Part shown: piece after piece, positions 34,670 to 44,986 of the stretch
Position numbering within the stretch: the first letter of the stretch is position 1
How the letters are laid out: each line of letters opens with the position of its first letter
Source: Gammaproteobacteria bacterium
Lineage (GTDB): Bacteria > Pseudomonadota > Gammaproteobacteria > JAABTG01
DNA: 51,674 nt
Assembly: GCA_017999615.1 (NCBI GenBank)
Contig: JAGNLM010000014.1
Span: forward strand, 1-51,674
Direction of reading: 5' to 3'
Translations under genes and position numbers: made by a program
The notes under the pieces: generated by a model
What the model was told of the DNA's origin: nothing
Seen by the model: only the letters and a program-made list of their open reading frames with translations
Databases searched by the model: none

Positions 34670-35738
34670 CCTCGTCGCTGCTCCGGGCCCCACGCTCGAA
34701 AAGGTCCAGCGTCTGGCGCGCCTCGCTCGCGGGAGGGGTGAGCCCGAAGTAGAGCCAGGCGTTCGCGGTGGCCATCCGCCCGCGCGGTGTGCGCATCAGG
34801 AAGCCCTGCTGGATGAGGTAGGGCTCGATGACGTCCTCGATGGTCCCGCGCTCCTCGCCGATGGCCGCGGCGAGGCTGTCGACGCCGACCGGACCGCCCT
34901 GGAACTTCTCCAGGATCGCAAGCAGCAGCCTGCGGTCCATGCCGTCGAGGCCCCGGCGGTCGACCTCGAGCAGCTCCAGGGCCTGGGCGGCGACCGGCCC
35001 TGTGATGGTGCCGTCGGCCCGCACCTCGGCGTAGTCCCGCACCCGGCGCAGCAGCCGGTTGGCGATGCGCGGGGTGCCCCGGGCCCGCCGGGCGAGCTCG
35101 GCGGCGCCGTCCGTGGCGAGGGCGACGCCCAGGATCCGCGCCGAGCGCTCCAGTACGGCCTGCAGCTCGCGCTCGTCGTAGAACTCCAGGCGCTGGACGA
35201 TCCCGAAGCGATCCCGCAGGGGCGAGGTGAGGAGCCCCGCCCGGGTGGTGGCCCCGACCAGGGTGAACGGGGGGAGGTCGAGCTTGATGGAGCGGGCCGC
35301 CGGGCCCTCCCCGATCAGGATGTCGAGCTGGAAGTCCTCCATCGCCGGGTAGAGGACCTCCTCGACCACGGGGCTCAGGCGGTGGATCTCGTCGATGAAG
35401 AGCACGTCCCGGGGCTCGAGGCCGGTGAGCAGCGCGGCCACGTCGCCCGGGCGCTCCAGCACCGGGCCGGAGGTCTGGCGCAGCCCCACGCCCATCTCCC
35501 GGGCCACGATGTGGGCGAGGGTGGTCTTGCCGAGGCCCGGCGGGCCGAACACCAGCAGGTGGTCCAGGGCCTCGCCGCGCCGGCGCGCCGCCTCGATGAA
35601 GATGGCGAGTTGCTCCCGGACCGCCGGCTGACCGACAAAGTCCTGCAGGCGCAGCGGCCGCACGGCGCGGTCCAGCACCTCGTCCTGGCGGGTGGCCGCG
35701 GGCCCGACGAGTCTGCCGGTGGAGGGGGGCACGGTCAC
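34659..35738 (-). CDS. ruvB: Holliday junction branch migration ATPase RuvB
   Basis: A 359-residue AAA+ motor. Walker [15 protein letters not shown], Walker [12 protein letters not shown], sensor I VGATTRAG and the C-terminal winged helix ([17 protein letters not shown]) are all present. GTG 35738 overlaps the ruvA stop (GTGA). RuvAB drives branch migration at Holliday junctions. It is complete. Confidence 0.97.
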   Translation of the reverse strand: MTVPPSTGRLVGPAATRQDEVLDRAVRPLRLQDFVGQPAVREQLAIFIEAARRRGEALDHLLVFGPPGLGKTTLAHIVAREMGVGLRQTSGPVLERPGDVAALLTGLEPRDVLFIDEIHRLSPVVEEVLYPAMEDFQLDILIGEGPAARSIKLDLPPFTLVGATTRAGLLTSPLRDRFGIVQRLEFYDERELQAVLERSARILGVALATDGAAELARRARGTPRIANRLLRRVRDYAEVRADGTITGPVAAQALELLEVDRRGLDGMDRRLLLAILEKFQGGPVGVDSLAAAIGEERGTIEDVIEPYLIQQGFLMRTPRGRMATANAWLYFGLTPPASEARQTLDLFERGARSSDEDGG

Positions 35739-36370
35739 GGCGCGGCCCCCTTTCCGCCCGCGTCCGCCCGGGCCAGGGTGGACTGCAGCGCGGCGCGGAT
35801 GATCTCCTCCCGGGCCATGTCGTCCCTCGCCACCGCGCGCACCCGCTGGCTCGCCTCCTGGGGCTTGAAGCCGAGCGCCACCAGCGCGCTCACGGCCTCG
35901 GCGCGGGCGTCCGCGGCGTCTGCCCCCGGCACCCCGGCGCGGGTGCCCGGTTCGAAGGCGGGCCCCGCCGCGCCCAGGCGGTCGCGCAGCTCGATGAGCA
36001 GGCGCTCGGCAGTCTTCTTCCCGATGCCGGGCACGCGGGTCAGGCTGGCCGCGTCCTCGGCGTGCACGCAGCGGGCGAAGGCGTCCGCGTCCATCGTGGA
36101 GAGCACCGCGAGCGCGAGCTTCGGACCCACCCCGCTCACCCGGATGAGGAGCCGGAAGAGGTCCCTCTCCGCCTCCCCGGCGAAGCCGAAGAGCAGGTGC
36201 GCGTCCTCGCGCACCACCTGGTGCGTGAACAGGGTGACCGGCTGCCCCGCCGGCGGCAGCTCGTAGAAGGTGGTCATGGGGGCCTCGAGCTCGTACCCGA
36301 CCCCCTGCACCTCGACCAGCACCAGGGGCGGGCGCTTGGCCCGGACCACGCCCGACAGCCAGCCGATCAC
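35735..36370 (-). CDS. ruvA: Holliday junction recognition protein RuvA
   Basis: A 211-residue protein. An OB-fold domain I ([20 protein letters not shown]) is followed by helix-hairpin-helix domain II ([31 protein letters not shown]), and domain III that contacts RuvB ([19 protein letters not shown]). GTG 36370 overlaps the ruvC stop by 4 bases. Normal length for the family (about 200). Confidence 0.96.
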   Translation of the reverse strand: MIGWLSGVVRAKRPPLVLVEVQGVGYELEAPMTTFYELPPAGQPVTLFTHQVVREDAHLLFGFAGEAERDLFRLLIRVSGVGPKLALAVLSTMDADAFARCVHAEDAASLTRVPGIGKKTAERLLIELRDRLGAAGPAFEPGTRAGVPGADAADARAEAVSALVALGFKPQEASQRVRAVARDDMAREEIIRAALQSTLARADAGGKGAAP

Positions 36371-36885
36371 CGCAACCTCCCGGCCCGCCAGCCCCGGGTC
36401 GCGGGCAGGCGGGCGAGCGTGGTGCGGGCGTGGGCGTGGCAGAGCGCCACCGCGAGAGCGTCGGAGACGTCCTCCGGCATCGCCTCGCCGAGTCCGAGGA
36501 GCAGCCGGACCATGTGCTGGACCTGTCCCTTCTCGGCCCGCCCGTGCCCGGTGAGCGCCTGCTTGACCCGGGCAGGCGGGTATTCGAAGAGGGGCAGACC
36601 CCCCAGCACGCCCGCCAGCAGCGCGGCGCCCCGGGCCTGGCCGAGCTTCAGCGCCGACCCGGCGTTGCGGGCGACGAACACGTCCTCGATCGCGACCTCC
36701 TCGGGGCCGTGCTCGTCGACTACCCCCCGGATGCCCTCGAAGATCCACCGCAGCCTCTCCCCGAGGTCCCCCTCCCGCGGCACGATGCGCCCGCTCGCCA
36801 GGTGGACGGTGCGCTGGCCGTCGGAGTCGACGACGCCGAAGCCGGTGACGCGGGAGCCGGGGTCGATGCCGAGGATGCGGGTCAA
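36367..36885 (-). CDS. ruvC: Holliday junction resolvase RuvC
   Basis: A 172-residue RNase H-fold endonuclease. Catalytic acidic residues are in [27 protein letters not shown] and the C-terminal [16 protein letters not shown] 36885 overlaps the yebC stop (TTGA) and yields the standard [11 protein letters not shown]-terminus, so it is preferred over any upstream start within yebC. Confidence 0.96.
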   Translation of the reverse strand: MTRILGIDPGSRVTGFGVVDSDGQRTVHLASGRIVPREGDLGERLRWIFEGIRGVVDEHGPEEVAIEDVFVARNAGSALKLGQARGAALLAGVLGGLPLFEYPPARVKQALTGHGRAEKGQVQHMVRLLLGLGEAMPEDVSDALAVALCHAHARTTLARLPATRGWRAGRLR

Positions 36886-37628
36886 GCCAGCTTCGCCAGG
36901 ATCTCGTCCGGGATCTCCGCGTTGGAATAGACCTGCTGGACGTCGTCCAGGTCCTCGAGCATCTCGAGGAGCTTCATCATGCCCGCCGCGTCCTCGGCGT
37001 CGAGCACGGTCTGGGTCGAGGCCCGCATGGTGACCTCGGCGCCTTCGGGCGCCAGCCCCGCGCCGGCCATCGCGTCCTTCACCGTGCCGAAGGCCTCGGG
37101 GCTGGTGAGCACGTCGATGGAGCCGTCGGGGTTCACGGTCACGTCGTCCGCGCCCGCCTCGAGCGCGGCCTCCATCACGCGGTCCTCGCCGGTGCCCGCG
37201 GGGTAGCTGAGCTGCCCCACCTTGCGGAACAGGAACGCGACCGAGCCGTCCGTGCCGAGGTTGCCGCCGCACTTGGAGAAGGCGTGGCGGACCTCGGCCA
37301 CGGTCCGCGTGCGGTTGTCGGTCATGCACTCGACCATCACGGCCGCCCCGCCGGGCCCGTAGCCCTCGTAGCGGATCTCGTCCAGCGTGGACCCGTCGGC
37401 CGCACCCGTGCCGCGCTTGATGGCGCGGTCGACGGTGTCCCGGGTCATGTTGTTGGACAGCGCCTTGTCGATGGCCGCCCGCAATCGCGGGTTCGACCCG
37501 GCGTCACCCCCGCCCTGGCGGGCGGAGACGGTGATCTCGCGGATCAACTTGGTGAAGAGCTTGCCGCGCCGGGCGTCTTGCGCGCTCTTGCGGTGCTGGA
37601 TGTTCGCCCACTTGCTGTGACCGGCCAT
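36882..37628 (-). CDS. yebC: YebC/PmpR-family protein (TACO1-like)
   Basis: A 248-residue protein with the family N-terminus [20 protein letters not shown] and the later [14 protein letters not shown] and NRNRT-like [14 protein letters not shown]. The family includes DNA-binding regulators and ribosome-associated factors that help translate proline-rich stretches. ATG 37628 is chosen; a 15-codon upstream extension is rejected. It heads the yebC-ruvCAB-ybgC-tol series and has a clear promoter. Confidence 0.96.
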   Translation of the reverse strand: MAGHSKWANIQHRKSAQDARRGKLFTKLIREITVSARQGGGDAGSNPRLRAAIDKALSNNMTRDTVDRAIKRGTGAADGSTLDEIRYEGYGPGGAAVMVECMTDNRTRTVAEVRHAFSKCGGNLGTDGSVAFLFRKVGQLSYPAGTGEDRVMEAALEAGADDVTVNPDGSIDVLTSPEAFGTVKDAMAGAGLAPEGAEVTMRASTQTVLDAEDAAGMMKLLEMLEDLDDVQQVYSNAEIPDEILAKLA

Positions 37629-37663
37629 GGTTCTCGCAGTGCAGAGGTCGGAGATCGGCCACG

Positions 37664-37692
37664 AGTGTAGCACCGGGATTCCGGGTGCCCAA
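37664..37692 (-). promoter_or_regulatory. sigma70-type promoter of the yebC-ruvCAB-tol series
   Basis: On the minus strand TTGGGC (37692-37687), a 17-base spacer and TACACT (37669-37664) precede yebC by 36 bases. The -10 matches consensus at 4 or 5 of 6 and the spacing is ideal. Confidence 0.6.
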
Positions 37693-37734
37693 CGCCCCGC
37701 GCGGGCCGGCGCAACCCCGTCCCCGCGGGGGTTC

Positions 37735-38607
37735 TCAGTGCCGGGTGGCGGAGCCGGCGGGCGTCCCCTCGCCGGCGAGCGCCGCCTCCACGTCCACCCG
37801 GTCGAACACGTAGCGGCGGTTGCAGAACTCGCAGGTGACGGTCAGCTCGCCGAGCTCCTCCAGCGCCTCCTCGAGCTCGGCGCGCCCGAGGCTTGCCAGG
37901 ACGGTGCCGATGGTCTCCCGGCTGCAGGTGCAGTGGTAGGTGGTGCGCTGGGGGTCGAAGACGCGCACGTCCTCCTCGGGGAAGAGCGCGCGCCGCAGCT
38001 CGTCCAGCGAGAAATCGAGCAACTCCCTCGGCCGGACGGTGGCCGCGAGGAGCTGGATGCGGTTCCAGGCGTCGGGGTCGGCGCGCTGCCCGGGGAGGCT
38101 CTGCACCAGCAGTCCGGCGGCCCGCTCACCGTCGCAGGCGAGCCACAGGCGGGTCGGCAGCTGCTCGGACTGGTCGAAGTAGGTCTCGATGGCCTGGCCG
38201 AGGGACCCACCCGAGAGCGCCACCAGCCCCTGATAGCGCTCCTGGCCGCGGCCGGGGTCGATGGTGATGGCGAGGGTGCCTGTGCCGCACACGGTCTGCA
38301 GCCCTCCCGGCTCGACGGCGCCGGTCCAGCGGGCGAGCCCGCGCAGGCTGCGCTGGCTGGTGCACTGGGCCACCGCCAGGTGCACCGGGCCGCTCGCCTG
38401 GATCTGCACGATCAGGGAGTCGTGGGCTTTGATCGAGCCACTCAGGAGCGCCGAGGCGGCGAGCGTCTCGCCGAGCAACGCCCGCACGGGAGGCGGGTAG
38501 TCGTGGTTGTCGCGGATCGCCCGGTAGGTGGCGTCGAGGTGCACGAGCTCGCCGCGCACCGCGTTGTCCTCGAACAGGAAGCGCTGCAGGGTGTCGGGGG
38601 CGAGCAT
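37735..38607 (-). CDS. hslO: redox-regulated chaperone Hsp33
   Basis: A 290-residue holdase activated by oxidation. The N-terminal substrate-binding domain ([19 protein letters not shown]) is followed by the zinc/redox switch with Cys pairs HCTCS (about residue 235) and CEFC (about 267). All four zinc cysteines are present. It lies 36 bases after aspS, so it may be cotranscribed with it. It is followed by a 106-base gap containing the yebC promoter. Confidence 0.95.
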   Translation of the reverse strand: MLAPDTLQRFLFEDNAVRGELVHLDATYRAIRDNHDYPPPVRALLGETLAASALLSGSIKAHDSLIVQIQASGPVHLAVAQCTSQRSLRGLARWTGAVEPGGLQTVCGTGTLAITIDPGRGQERYQGLVALSGGSLGQAIETYFDQSEQLPTRLWLACDGERAAGLLVQSLPGQRADPDAWNRIQLLAATVRPRELLDFSLDELRRALFPEEDVRVFDPQRTTYHCTCSRETIGTVLASLGRAELEEALEELGELTVTCEFCNRRYVFDRVDVEAALAGEGTPAGSATRH

Positions 38608-38643
38608 CGCGTCTCCAGGGTCCGGAGCAGGGTCCGGAGCGCC

Positions 38644-40419
<1,776 letters not shown>

Positions 40420-40476
40420 GAGTCCCTCACCCGATCGGTGCAGCGAAGCGCGGAAGAAGCGCGCAAGAAGCCTGTA

Positions 40477-40505
40477 ATGGTAGGAGCCGGCCCGGGCCGC
40501 GGCAA
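40477..40505 (-). promoter_or_regulatory. sigma70-type promoter of aspS
   Basis: On the minus strand TTGCCG (40505-40500), a 17-base spacer and TACCAT (40482-40477) lie 58 bases before aspS. The 186-base gap between aspS and the FmdB gene otherwise shows only GC-rich sequence. Confidence 0.6.
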
Positions 40506-40605
40506 CCGCGCGAGCGGGCCCCCCGCAACGGGAGGGCCGCGGGGTCGGTGGGGGGTGAGGAGGCGTGCGTGACGGGAGTCCCAGGGCGAGGGGCCCCCGC
40601 GAGGC

Positions 40606-40914
40606 TCAGCCGCCGCTACCGGAGCCCGCTCCGGAGGACGAGTTGCCCTTCGTTCCCCCGGTGTCCTTCCCTTCCTTCGTCCCGGCCTTCGGGGGTTTCT
40701 CGGACCGGTCCGCGGGCCCCTTCCTGCCCCCCTTGTCCCGGAAATCCGTGACGTACCACCCCGTCCCCTTCAACTGAAACCCCGCGGCCGAGACCAGACG
40801 CCTCAGTTTCGGCTCGTGGCACTTCGGGCATTCCTTCAGGGGCTCCTCACTCATCTTCTGGAGCGTCTCGAACTCGTGGCCGCAGGCGTCGCAGGCGTAC
40901 TCGTAGATAGGCAT
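40606..40914 (-). CDS. FmdB-family zinc-ribbon protein
   Basis: A 102-residue protein. The first 50 residues are a CxxC zinc ribbon of the FmdB regulatory family (MPIYEYACDACGHEFE, then CPKCHEPKLRRLVSAAGFQL). A charged Lys/Gly/Ser/Pro-rich disordered tail follows. The function is unknown; in other genomes it often precedes aspS, as here. It has its own promoter. Confidence 0.88.
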   Translation of the reverse strand: MPIYEYACDACGHEFETLQKMSEEPLKECPKCHEPKLRRLVSAAGFQLKGTGWYVTDFRDKGGRKGPADRSEKPPKAGTKEGKDTGGTKGNSSSGAGSGSGG

Positions 40915-40947
40915 GGGAAGTTTGGGATCCTGACCGGATTGCTCGGC

Positions 40948-40976
40948 AACATAGGGTCGGCACCCTGGAAAATCAA
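40948..40976 (-). promoter_or_regulatory. sigma70-type promoter of the FmdB gene
   Basis: On the minus strand TTGATT (40976-40971), a 17-base spacer and TATGTT (40953-40948) lie 34 bases before the ATG. Both hexamers match consensus at 4 of 6 with ideal spacing. Confidence 0.6.
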
Positions 40977-40990
40977 GGCATGCCCTGCGT

Positions 40991-41018
40991 TTGCCATCGC
41001 CCGGCGCTCGGGTATCAT
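40991..41018 (+). promoter_or_regulatory. sigma70-type promoter of tRNA-Lys
   Basis: TTGCCA (40991-40996), a 16-base spacer and TATCAT (41013-41018) lie 20 bases before the tRNA. Both hexamers match well. It is back-to-back with the FmdB promoter. Confidence 0.65.
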
Positions 41019-41037
41019 GCTCGGCGCATGTCCGCGC

Positions 41038-41113
41038 GGGCCGTTAGCTCAGCTGGTAGAGCAGCGGATTTTTAATCCGTTGGTCGCAAGTTCGAATCTT
41101 GCACGGCCCACCA
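41038..41113 (+). tRNA. tRNA-Lys(UUU)
   Basis: The 76-base cloverleaf has acceptor arm GGGCCGT pairing with ACGGCCC, D-arm GCTC...GAGC, anticodon stem GCGGA/TCCGT around loop TTTTTAA (anticodon TTT), T-loop TTCGAAT, and an encoded CCA end (41111-41113). The 128 bases downstream to the acetyltransferase gene contain no supported feature, and I found no repeated tRNA 3' end that would mark an integrated element. Confidence 0.97.
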
Positions 41114-41241
41114 ACATCGAAACCCCAAGCCTCGCCAACCGTCGCTCCCGACCTCGCTCCCTGAAACTGCCCCGAAGTCCGCAAAGGCCGCAACGCAGCC
41201 CGACAGGGTCCATGGGTTACGTAGCGCATCGCTCTGCTCGT

Positions 41242-41763
41242 TCAGGACACGCCGGCCACCATCGCCTCGAGCTCCCGCCAGCTCAGGAACAGGCGATTGG
41301 CGTGGCCCGGCAGTGGGCGGAAGTCCCAGCGCCGATAGAAGGTCTTCGCCTTCTCGTCGATGCAGTCGAGGATGACGGCGACCACCGGGAACGTGCGCCC
41401 GGCGTCGTGGCAGTCCCGCAGCGCCTGGGCGAGCAGGCGGCTGCCGAGCCCTTCCCCCTGCAGATCTTCGGCGACACCGAGCCACGCCAGTACGGCGACC
41501 GGCAGATTGCGCCGGGGAAGTTGTCGCGCCAGGTCGGGTGGCAGGTCACTGAAATCTGCCTGGGCGGTGGCGAGCGTGTAGAAGCCGGCGACGGCACCTT
41601 GTGGGTCGATGAGCACCCGGGTTGCCGACAGGTGTTTCTTCTGGCTCTGGAGGGCCCCGGTCGCGAGCCAGTGGTCGACCTGCGCCTGACCGCTTCGAAA
41701 GGAGGAACGGGGATGCCGGCGCTCGAGCGGCTCGACCTGGAAACCGGCGGGGAAACGGACCAA
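41242..41763 (-). CDS. GNAT acetyltransferase toxin (TacT-like)
   Basis: A 173-residue GNAT protein. The acetyl-CoA binding motif QGEGLGSRLLAQAL is at about residues 90-104, and a Tyr follows in KTFYRRWDFRPL. In TacT-type toxins this fold acetylates aminoacyl-tRNA and blocks translation. It lies immediately downstream of a DUF1778 antitoxin gene, the diagnostic pairing. TTG 41763 is the best start: two bases after the antitoxin stop, behind GGAGAG. No ATG or GTG fits. Confidence 0.85.
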   Translation of the reverse strand: MVRFPAGFQVEPLERRHPRSSFRSGQAQVDHWLATGALQSQKKHLSATRVLIDPQGAVAGFYTLATAQADFSDLPPDLARQLPRRNLPVAVLAWLGVAEDLQGEGLGSRLLAQALRDCHDAGRTFPVVAVILDCIDEKAKTFYRRWDFRPLPGHANRLFLSWRELEAMVAGVS

Positions 41764-41765
41764 CC

Positions 41766-42035
41766 CTACTCTCCCCGCATCAGCGCTCCGAGTGCCCGTT
41801 GCGCATCGGTCAGTCGTGGCGGCTCGGTGAGCGCCTGCCAGAAGGCGAGTTGCTCGTCGGGCGTCAACGCCACGACCTGATGCTCCGCCGCATCGAGCTC
41901 GCGCCGGGCCTGGGAGACGACGACCGACCGGACGTAGTCGCTGACGCTGACGCGCCGCAGCGCGGCGGCGCGAGCGATGCATTCCTTGCTCTCGGCGTCG
42001 ACCCGAATCATGAGGTTGCTGGAAGCGGTGGCCAT
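41766..42035 (-). CDS. DUF1778 antitoxin (TacA-like)
   Basis: An 89-residue ribbon-helix-helix antitoxin. NLMIRVDAESKECIARAAAL and VSVSDYVRSVVVSQA form the DNA-binding part, and the toxin-neutralising C-terminus has LTPDEQLAFWQALTEPP. ATG 42035 is chosen: the upstream ATG 42086 would lie within the promoter/operator. It probably represses its own promoter through the palindrome at 42071-42089. Confidence 0.88.
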   Translation of the reverse strand: MATASSNLMIRVDAESKECIARAAALRRVSVSDYVRSVVVSQARRELDAAEHQVVALTPDEQLAFWQALTEPPRLTDAQRALGALMRGE

Positions 42036-42067
42036 GGAAGCAGGCGTCGGATCAGGGGTCTCGTGGG

Positions 42068-42096
42068 ATGGTATTGCAGATTGCAATACACCGCAA
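42068..42096 (-). promoter_or_regulatory. promoter and palindromic operator of the TacA/TacT-like pair
   Basis: On the minus strand TTGCGG (42096-42091), a 17-base spacer and TACCAT (42073-42068) form a good promoter. The spacer and the edge of the -10 contain a perfect palindrome, GTATTGCA-GAT-TGCAATAC (42071-42089), of the kind bound by DUF1778 antitoxins. Binding would block RNA polymerase, the standard autoregulation of such modules. Confidence 0.65.
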
Positions 42097-42109
42097 GGCC
42101 GGGTAAATT
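42081..42109 (+). promoter_or_regulatory. divergent promoter toward the GlsB-type gene
   Basis: TTGCAA (42081-42086), a 17-base spacer and TAAATT (42104-42109) match consensus at 4 and 5 of 6. The -35 lies within the right arm of the antitoxin palindrome, so antitoxin binding should also affect this promoter. The gene start is 36 bases downstream of the -10. Confidence 0.6.
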
Positions 42110-42145
42110 CATGCGCCCGGGTTCTGCGTGGAGGGAGCGATTCCC

Positions 42146-42406
42146 ATGGGCCTCATCGGCGATGTCGTCGTCGGGATCCTGGCCGGCTGGGTGACCGGCA
42201 TGGTGCGCCGGGGGCGCGGCTACGGCCTCGTCGGCAACCTGGTGGTGGGGGCCGTCGGGGCGTCGGTCGGCGGCTTCCTCGTCGGGATCGTCGGTTTCGA
42301 GCCCGACAGCCTGCTGACCGGCGTGATCACCGCGGTCGCGGGGGCCGCGGGGCTCCTGTATCTGGTCGACCGGGTCTGGCAGCGGGCCTTCCAGGGCGCG
42401 GACTGA
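42146..42406 (+). CDS. GlsB/YeaQ/YmgE-family small membrane protein
   Basis: An 86-residue, very hydrophobic Gly/Val-rich protein with three predicted helices (MGLIGDVVVGILAGWVTG, LVGNLVVGAVGASVGG and a third near residues 57-75). It fits the transglycosylase-associated (GlsB/YeaQ) family of stress-related small membrane proteins of unclear role. GAGGGAG precedes ATG 42146; an in-frame start at 42128 is rejected because it removes that binding site. Confidence 0.82.
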   Translation: MGLIGDVVVGILAGWVTGMVRRGRGYGLVGNLVVGAVGASVGGFLVGIVGFEPDSLLTGVITAVAGAAGLLYLVDRVWQRAFQGAD

Positions 42407-42462
42407 GCCGAGGGCTCGAGCAAGGACCCGCAGTTCGGTCACCCATCACCAGGGGGTAGGGC

Positions 42463-44895
42463 ATGACGACGAGCACGAGTACGAGCAAGAGCAAGAGCAA
42501 GAGCAAGAGCGGTACCCGCGACGCCGCGCCGACGAATGGCCCGCTCGGCGCCGCGGAGCTGCGTCAGGTGCACGCCTTCTGGCGTGCGTGCAACTACCTG
42601 GCCCTGGGGATGATCTACCTGCGCGACAATCCCCTGTTGCGCCGGCCGCTCGACCCCGCGGACATCAAGAACCGGCTGCTCGGGCACTGGGGCGCGAGCC
42701 CGGGCCTGTCGTTCGTCTACACGCACCTGAATCGCGTCATCCGCAAGCACGACCTGGACGTCCTCTTCATGGCCGGGCCGGGTCACGGGGCGCCGGGGGT
42801 CCTGGGGCCGGTCTGGCTCGAGGGGACCTACGGCGAGGTCTACCCGGAGAAGGGCTGGGGCGAGGAGGGACTGCGCACGTTCCTGCGGGACTTCTCGTTC
42901 CCTGGCGGGGTGGGAAGCCACTGCACCCCCGAGACCCCGGGGTCCATCCACGAGGGCGGCGAGCTCGGCTACGTGCTCTCCCACGCCTGCGGGGCGGCCT
43001 TCGACAACCCCGAGCTCATCGTGGCCGCGGTGGTGGGCGACGGGGAGGCCGAGACCGGGCCGCTCGCGACCTCCTGGCACATCGGCAAGTTCCTGAGCCC
43101 GCTGCGGGACGGGGCTGTGCTGCCGGTGCTGAGCCTGAACGGCTACAAGATCAACAACCCGACGCTGCTCGCCCGCGTGAGCCACGAGGAGCTGGAGGCG
43201 CTCTTCCGGGGCTACGGCTGGACTCCCCACTTCGTCGAGGGGTCCGAGCCCGAGGCGATGCACCAGGAGATGGCCGCGGTGCTCGACCGGTGCGTGGCGG
43301 AGATCCGCGCCGAGCAGGCGAAGGCCCGCGCGAGCGGCAAGGCCCACCGCCCGCGCTGGCCCATGATCGTGCTGCGCAGCCCCAAGGGCTGGACCGCTCC
43401 GGCGGAGATCGACGGGCACAAGGTCGAGGGCTTCTGGCGCGCGCACCAGGTTCCCATCACGGACCCGAAGACGAGCCCGGCCCACCTGCAGCTGCTGGAG
43501 CAGTGGCTGCGCAGCTACCGCCCGGAGGAACTGTTCGACGCGGACGGGGTCCCGGCGGCCGAGCTGCGGGCCTTTGCGCCGTCAGGCCCGCGGCGCATGG
43601 GCGCCAACCCCCACGCGAACGGCGGCATGCTGAAGCGGGCGTTGCGGATGCCGGACTTCCGGGACTACGCCATCGCGGTCGAGAAGCCCGGGACGGAGCG
43701 CCGGGAGAACACCCGCCCCCTCGGCGCGATGCTGCGCGACGTCATGCGCGCCAACCCGAACAACTTCCGGGTCTTCGGCCCCGACGAGAACACCTCGAAC
43801 CGGCTCACCGCGCTCTACGAGGTGAGCAAGAAGCTGTGGCTCGCCGACCTCCTGCCGGAGGACGCGGACGGGGGCGAGCTCGCGACCGACGGGCGCGTGG
43901 TGGAGATGCTCTCCGAGCACACCCTGGAGGGGATGCTCGAGGGGTATCTCCTCACCGGCCGCCACGGCTTCTTCTCGACCTACGAGGCCTTCGCCCACGT
44001 CATCGACTCCATGTTCAACCAGCACGCCAAGTGGCTGGACATCTGCAATCACCTGTCCTGGCGCGAGGAGGTGGCCTCGCTCAACCTGCTCATCACCTCG
44101 ACCGTCTGGCGCCAGGACCACAACGGCTTCACCCATCAGGACCCCGGCTTCCTCGACGTGGTGGTGAACAAGAGCGGCAAGGTGACGCGGATCTACCTGC
44201 CGCCCGACGTGAACAGCCTGCTCTCCGTCGCCGACCACTGCCTGCGCAGCGAGAACTACGTCAACGTCATCGTCTGCGACAAGCAGGCGCACCTGCAGTA
44301 CCTCGGCATGGCCGAGGCCGTCGTGCACTGCGCGAAGGGCGTCGGGATCTGGCGCTGGGCGAGCACCGACGAGGGGGATGAGCCCGACGTCGTGATGGCG
44401 AGCGCGGGCGACATCACGACGCTCGAGGCGCTTGCCGCCACCGCGATGCTGCGGGGCGAGTTCCCGGACCTCAGGATCCGTTTCGTGAACGTGGTGGACC
44501 TCTTCAAGCTGCAGTCCGAGGGCGAGCACCCCCACGGGCTGTCGGACCGGGACTTCGACAGCCTGTTCACGGTGGACCGGCCGATCATCTTCAACTTCCA
44601 CGGCTATCCCTGGCTCATCCACCGCCTCGCCTACCGGCGCACCAACCACAAGAACCTGCACGTGCGCGGCTACAAGGAGAAGGGCAACATCAACACCCCG
44701 TTGGAGTTGGCGATCAACAACCAGATCGACCGATTCAGTCTCGCCATCGACGTGATCGACCGCGTACCGCGCCTGCGCGTGGCCGGTGCCCACGCCAAGG
44801 AACGGTTCCGCAACTTGCAGATCGAGGCGCGCAACTACGCCCACGAGCACGGCGTGGACATGCCCGAGCACGCGAACTGGCGCTGGCCCCTGTAG
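42463..44895 (+). CDS. xfp: phosphoketolase (xylulose 5-phosphate/fructose 6-phosphate)
   Basis: An 810-residue thiamine-diphosphate enzyme that splits xylulose-5-phosphate (or fructose-6-phosphate) with phosphate into acetyl-phosphate and an aldose phosphate. Signatures [15 protein letters not shown] and GDGEAETGP are intact, with GPGHGAPG near residue 106 and the C-terminal [14 protein letters not shown]. The N-terminus ([17 protein letters not shown]) is a low-complexity tail encoded by a hexanucleotide repeat. ATG 42463 is preceded by AGGGGGTAGGG, 56 bases after glsB. Substrate preference cannot be read from sequence alone. About 90 bases of GC-rich sequence without a clear terminator follow it. 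Confidence 0.95.
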   Translation: MTTSTSTSKSKSKSKSGTRDAAPTNGPLGAAELRQVHAFWRACNYLALGMIYLRDNPLLRRPLDPADIKNRLLGHWGASPGLSFVYTHLNRVIRKHDLDVLFMAGPGHGAPGVLGPVWLEGTYGEVYPEKGWGEEGLRTFLRDFSFPGGVGSHCTPETPGSIHEGGELGYVLSHACGAAFDNPELIVAAVVGDGEAETGPLATSWHIGKFLSPLRDGAVLPVLSLNGYKINNPTLLARVSHEELEALFRGYGWTPHFVEGSEPEAMHQEMAAVLDRCVAEIRAEQAKARASGKAHRPRWPMIVLRSPKGWTAPAEIDGHKVEGFWRAHQVPITDPKTSPAHLQLLEQWLRSYRPEELFDADGVPAAELRAFAPSGPRRMGANPHANGGMLKRALRMPDFRDYAIAVEKPGTERRENTRPLGAMLRDVMRANPNNFRVFGPDENTSNRLTALYEVSKKLWLADLLPEDADGGELATDGRVVEMLSEHTLEGMLEGYLLTGRHGFFSTYEAFAHVIDSMFNQHAKWLDICNHLSWREEVASLNLLITSTVWRQDHNGFTHQDPGFLDVVVNKSGKVTRIYLPPDVNSLLSVADHCLRSENYVNVIVCDKQAHLQYLGMAEAVVHCAKGVGIWRWASTDEGDEPDVVMASAGDITTLEALAATAMLRGEFPDLRIRFVNVVDLFKLQSEGEHPHGLSDRDFDSLFTVDRPIIFNFHGYPWLIHRLAYRRTNHKNLHVRGYKEKGNINTPLELAINNQIDRFSLAIDVIDRVPRLRVAGAHAKERFRNLQIEARNYAHEHGVDMPEHANWRWPL
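42469..42510 (+). repeat. hexanucleotide repeat in the phosphoketolase N-terminus
   Basis: Three ACGAGY units are followed by four AAGAGC units, encoding Thr-Ser and Lys-Ser dipeptides. A unit of six keeps the frame, so slippage would change only tail length. Confidence 0.85.
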
Positions 44896-44986
44896 CGGCC
44901 GGTGTGCCCGCGGGACCCGGGGGAGGGCCCCGCGGGAATCGATTGCGCGCCGCGAAGGCTCGCGAGAGCACGCCCTGCCAGAGCCC

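Noticed and set aside
41038-42035. tRNA-Lys as the attachment site of an integrated island
   Set aside because: No integrase gene and no repeat of the tRNA 3' end are visible; the toxin-antitoxin pair next to it does not by itself show an integrated element.
44896-44986. Terminator between xfp and yhhJ
   Set aside because: CCCGCGGG-type repeats can pair, but no T-run follows on either strand and alternative pairings compete, so I could not support it.
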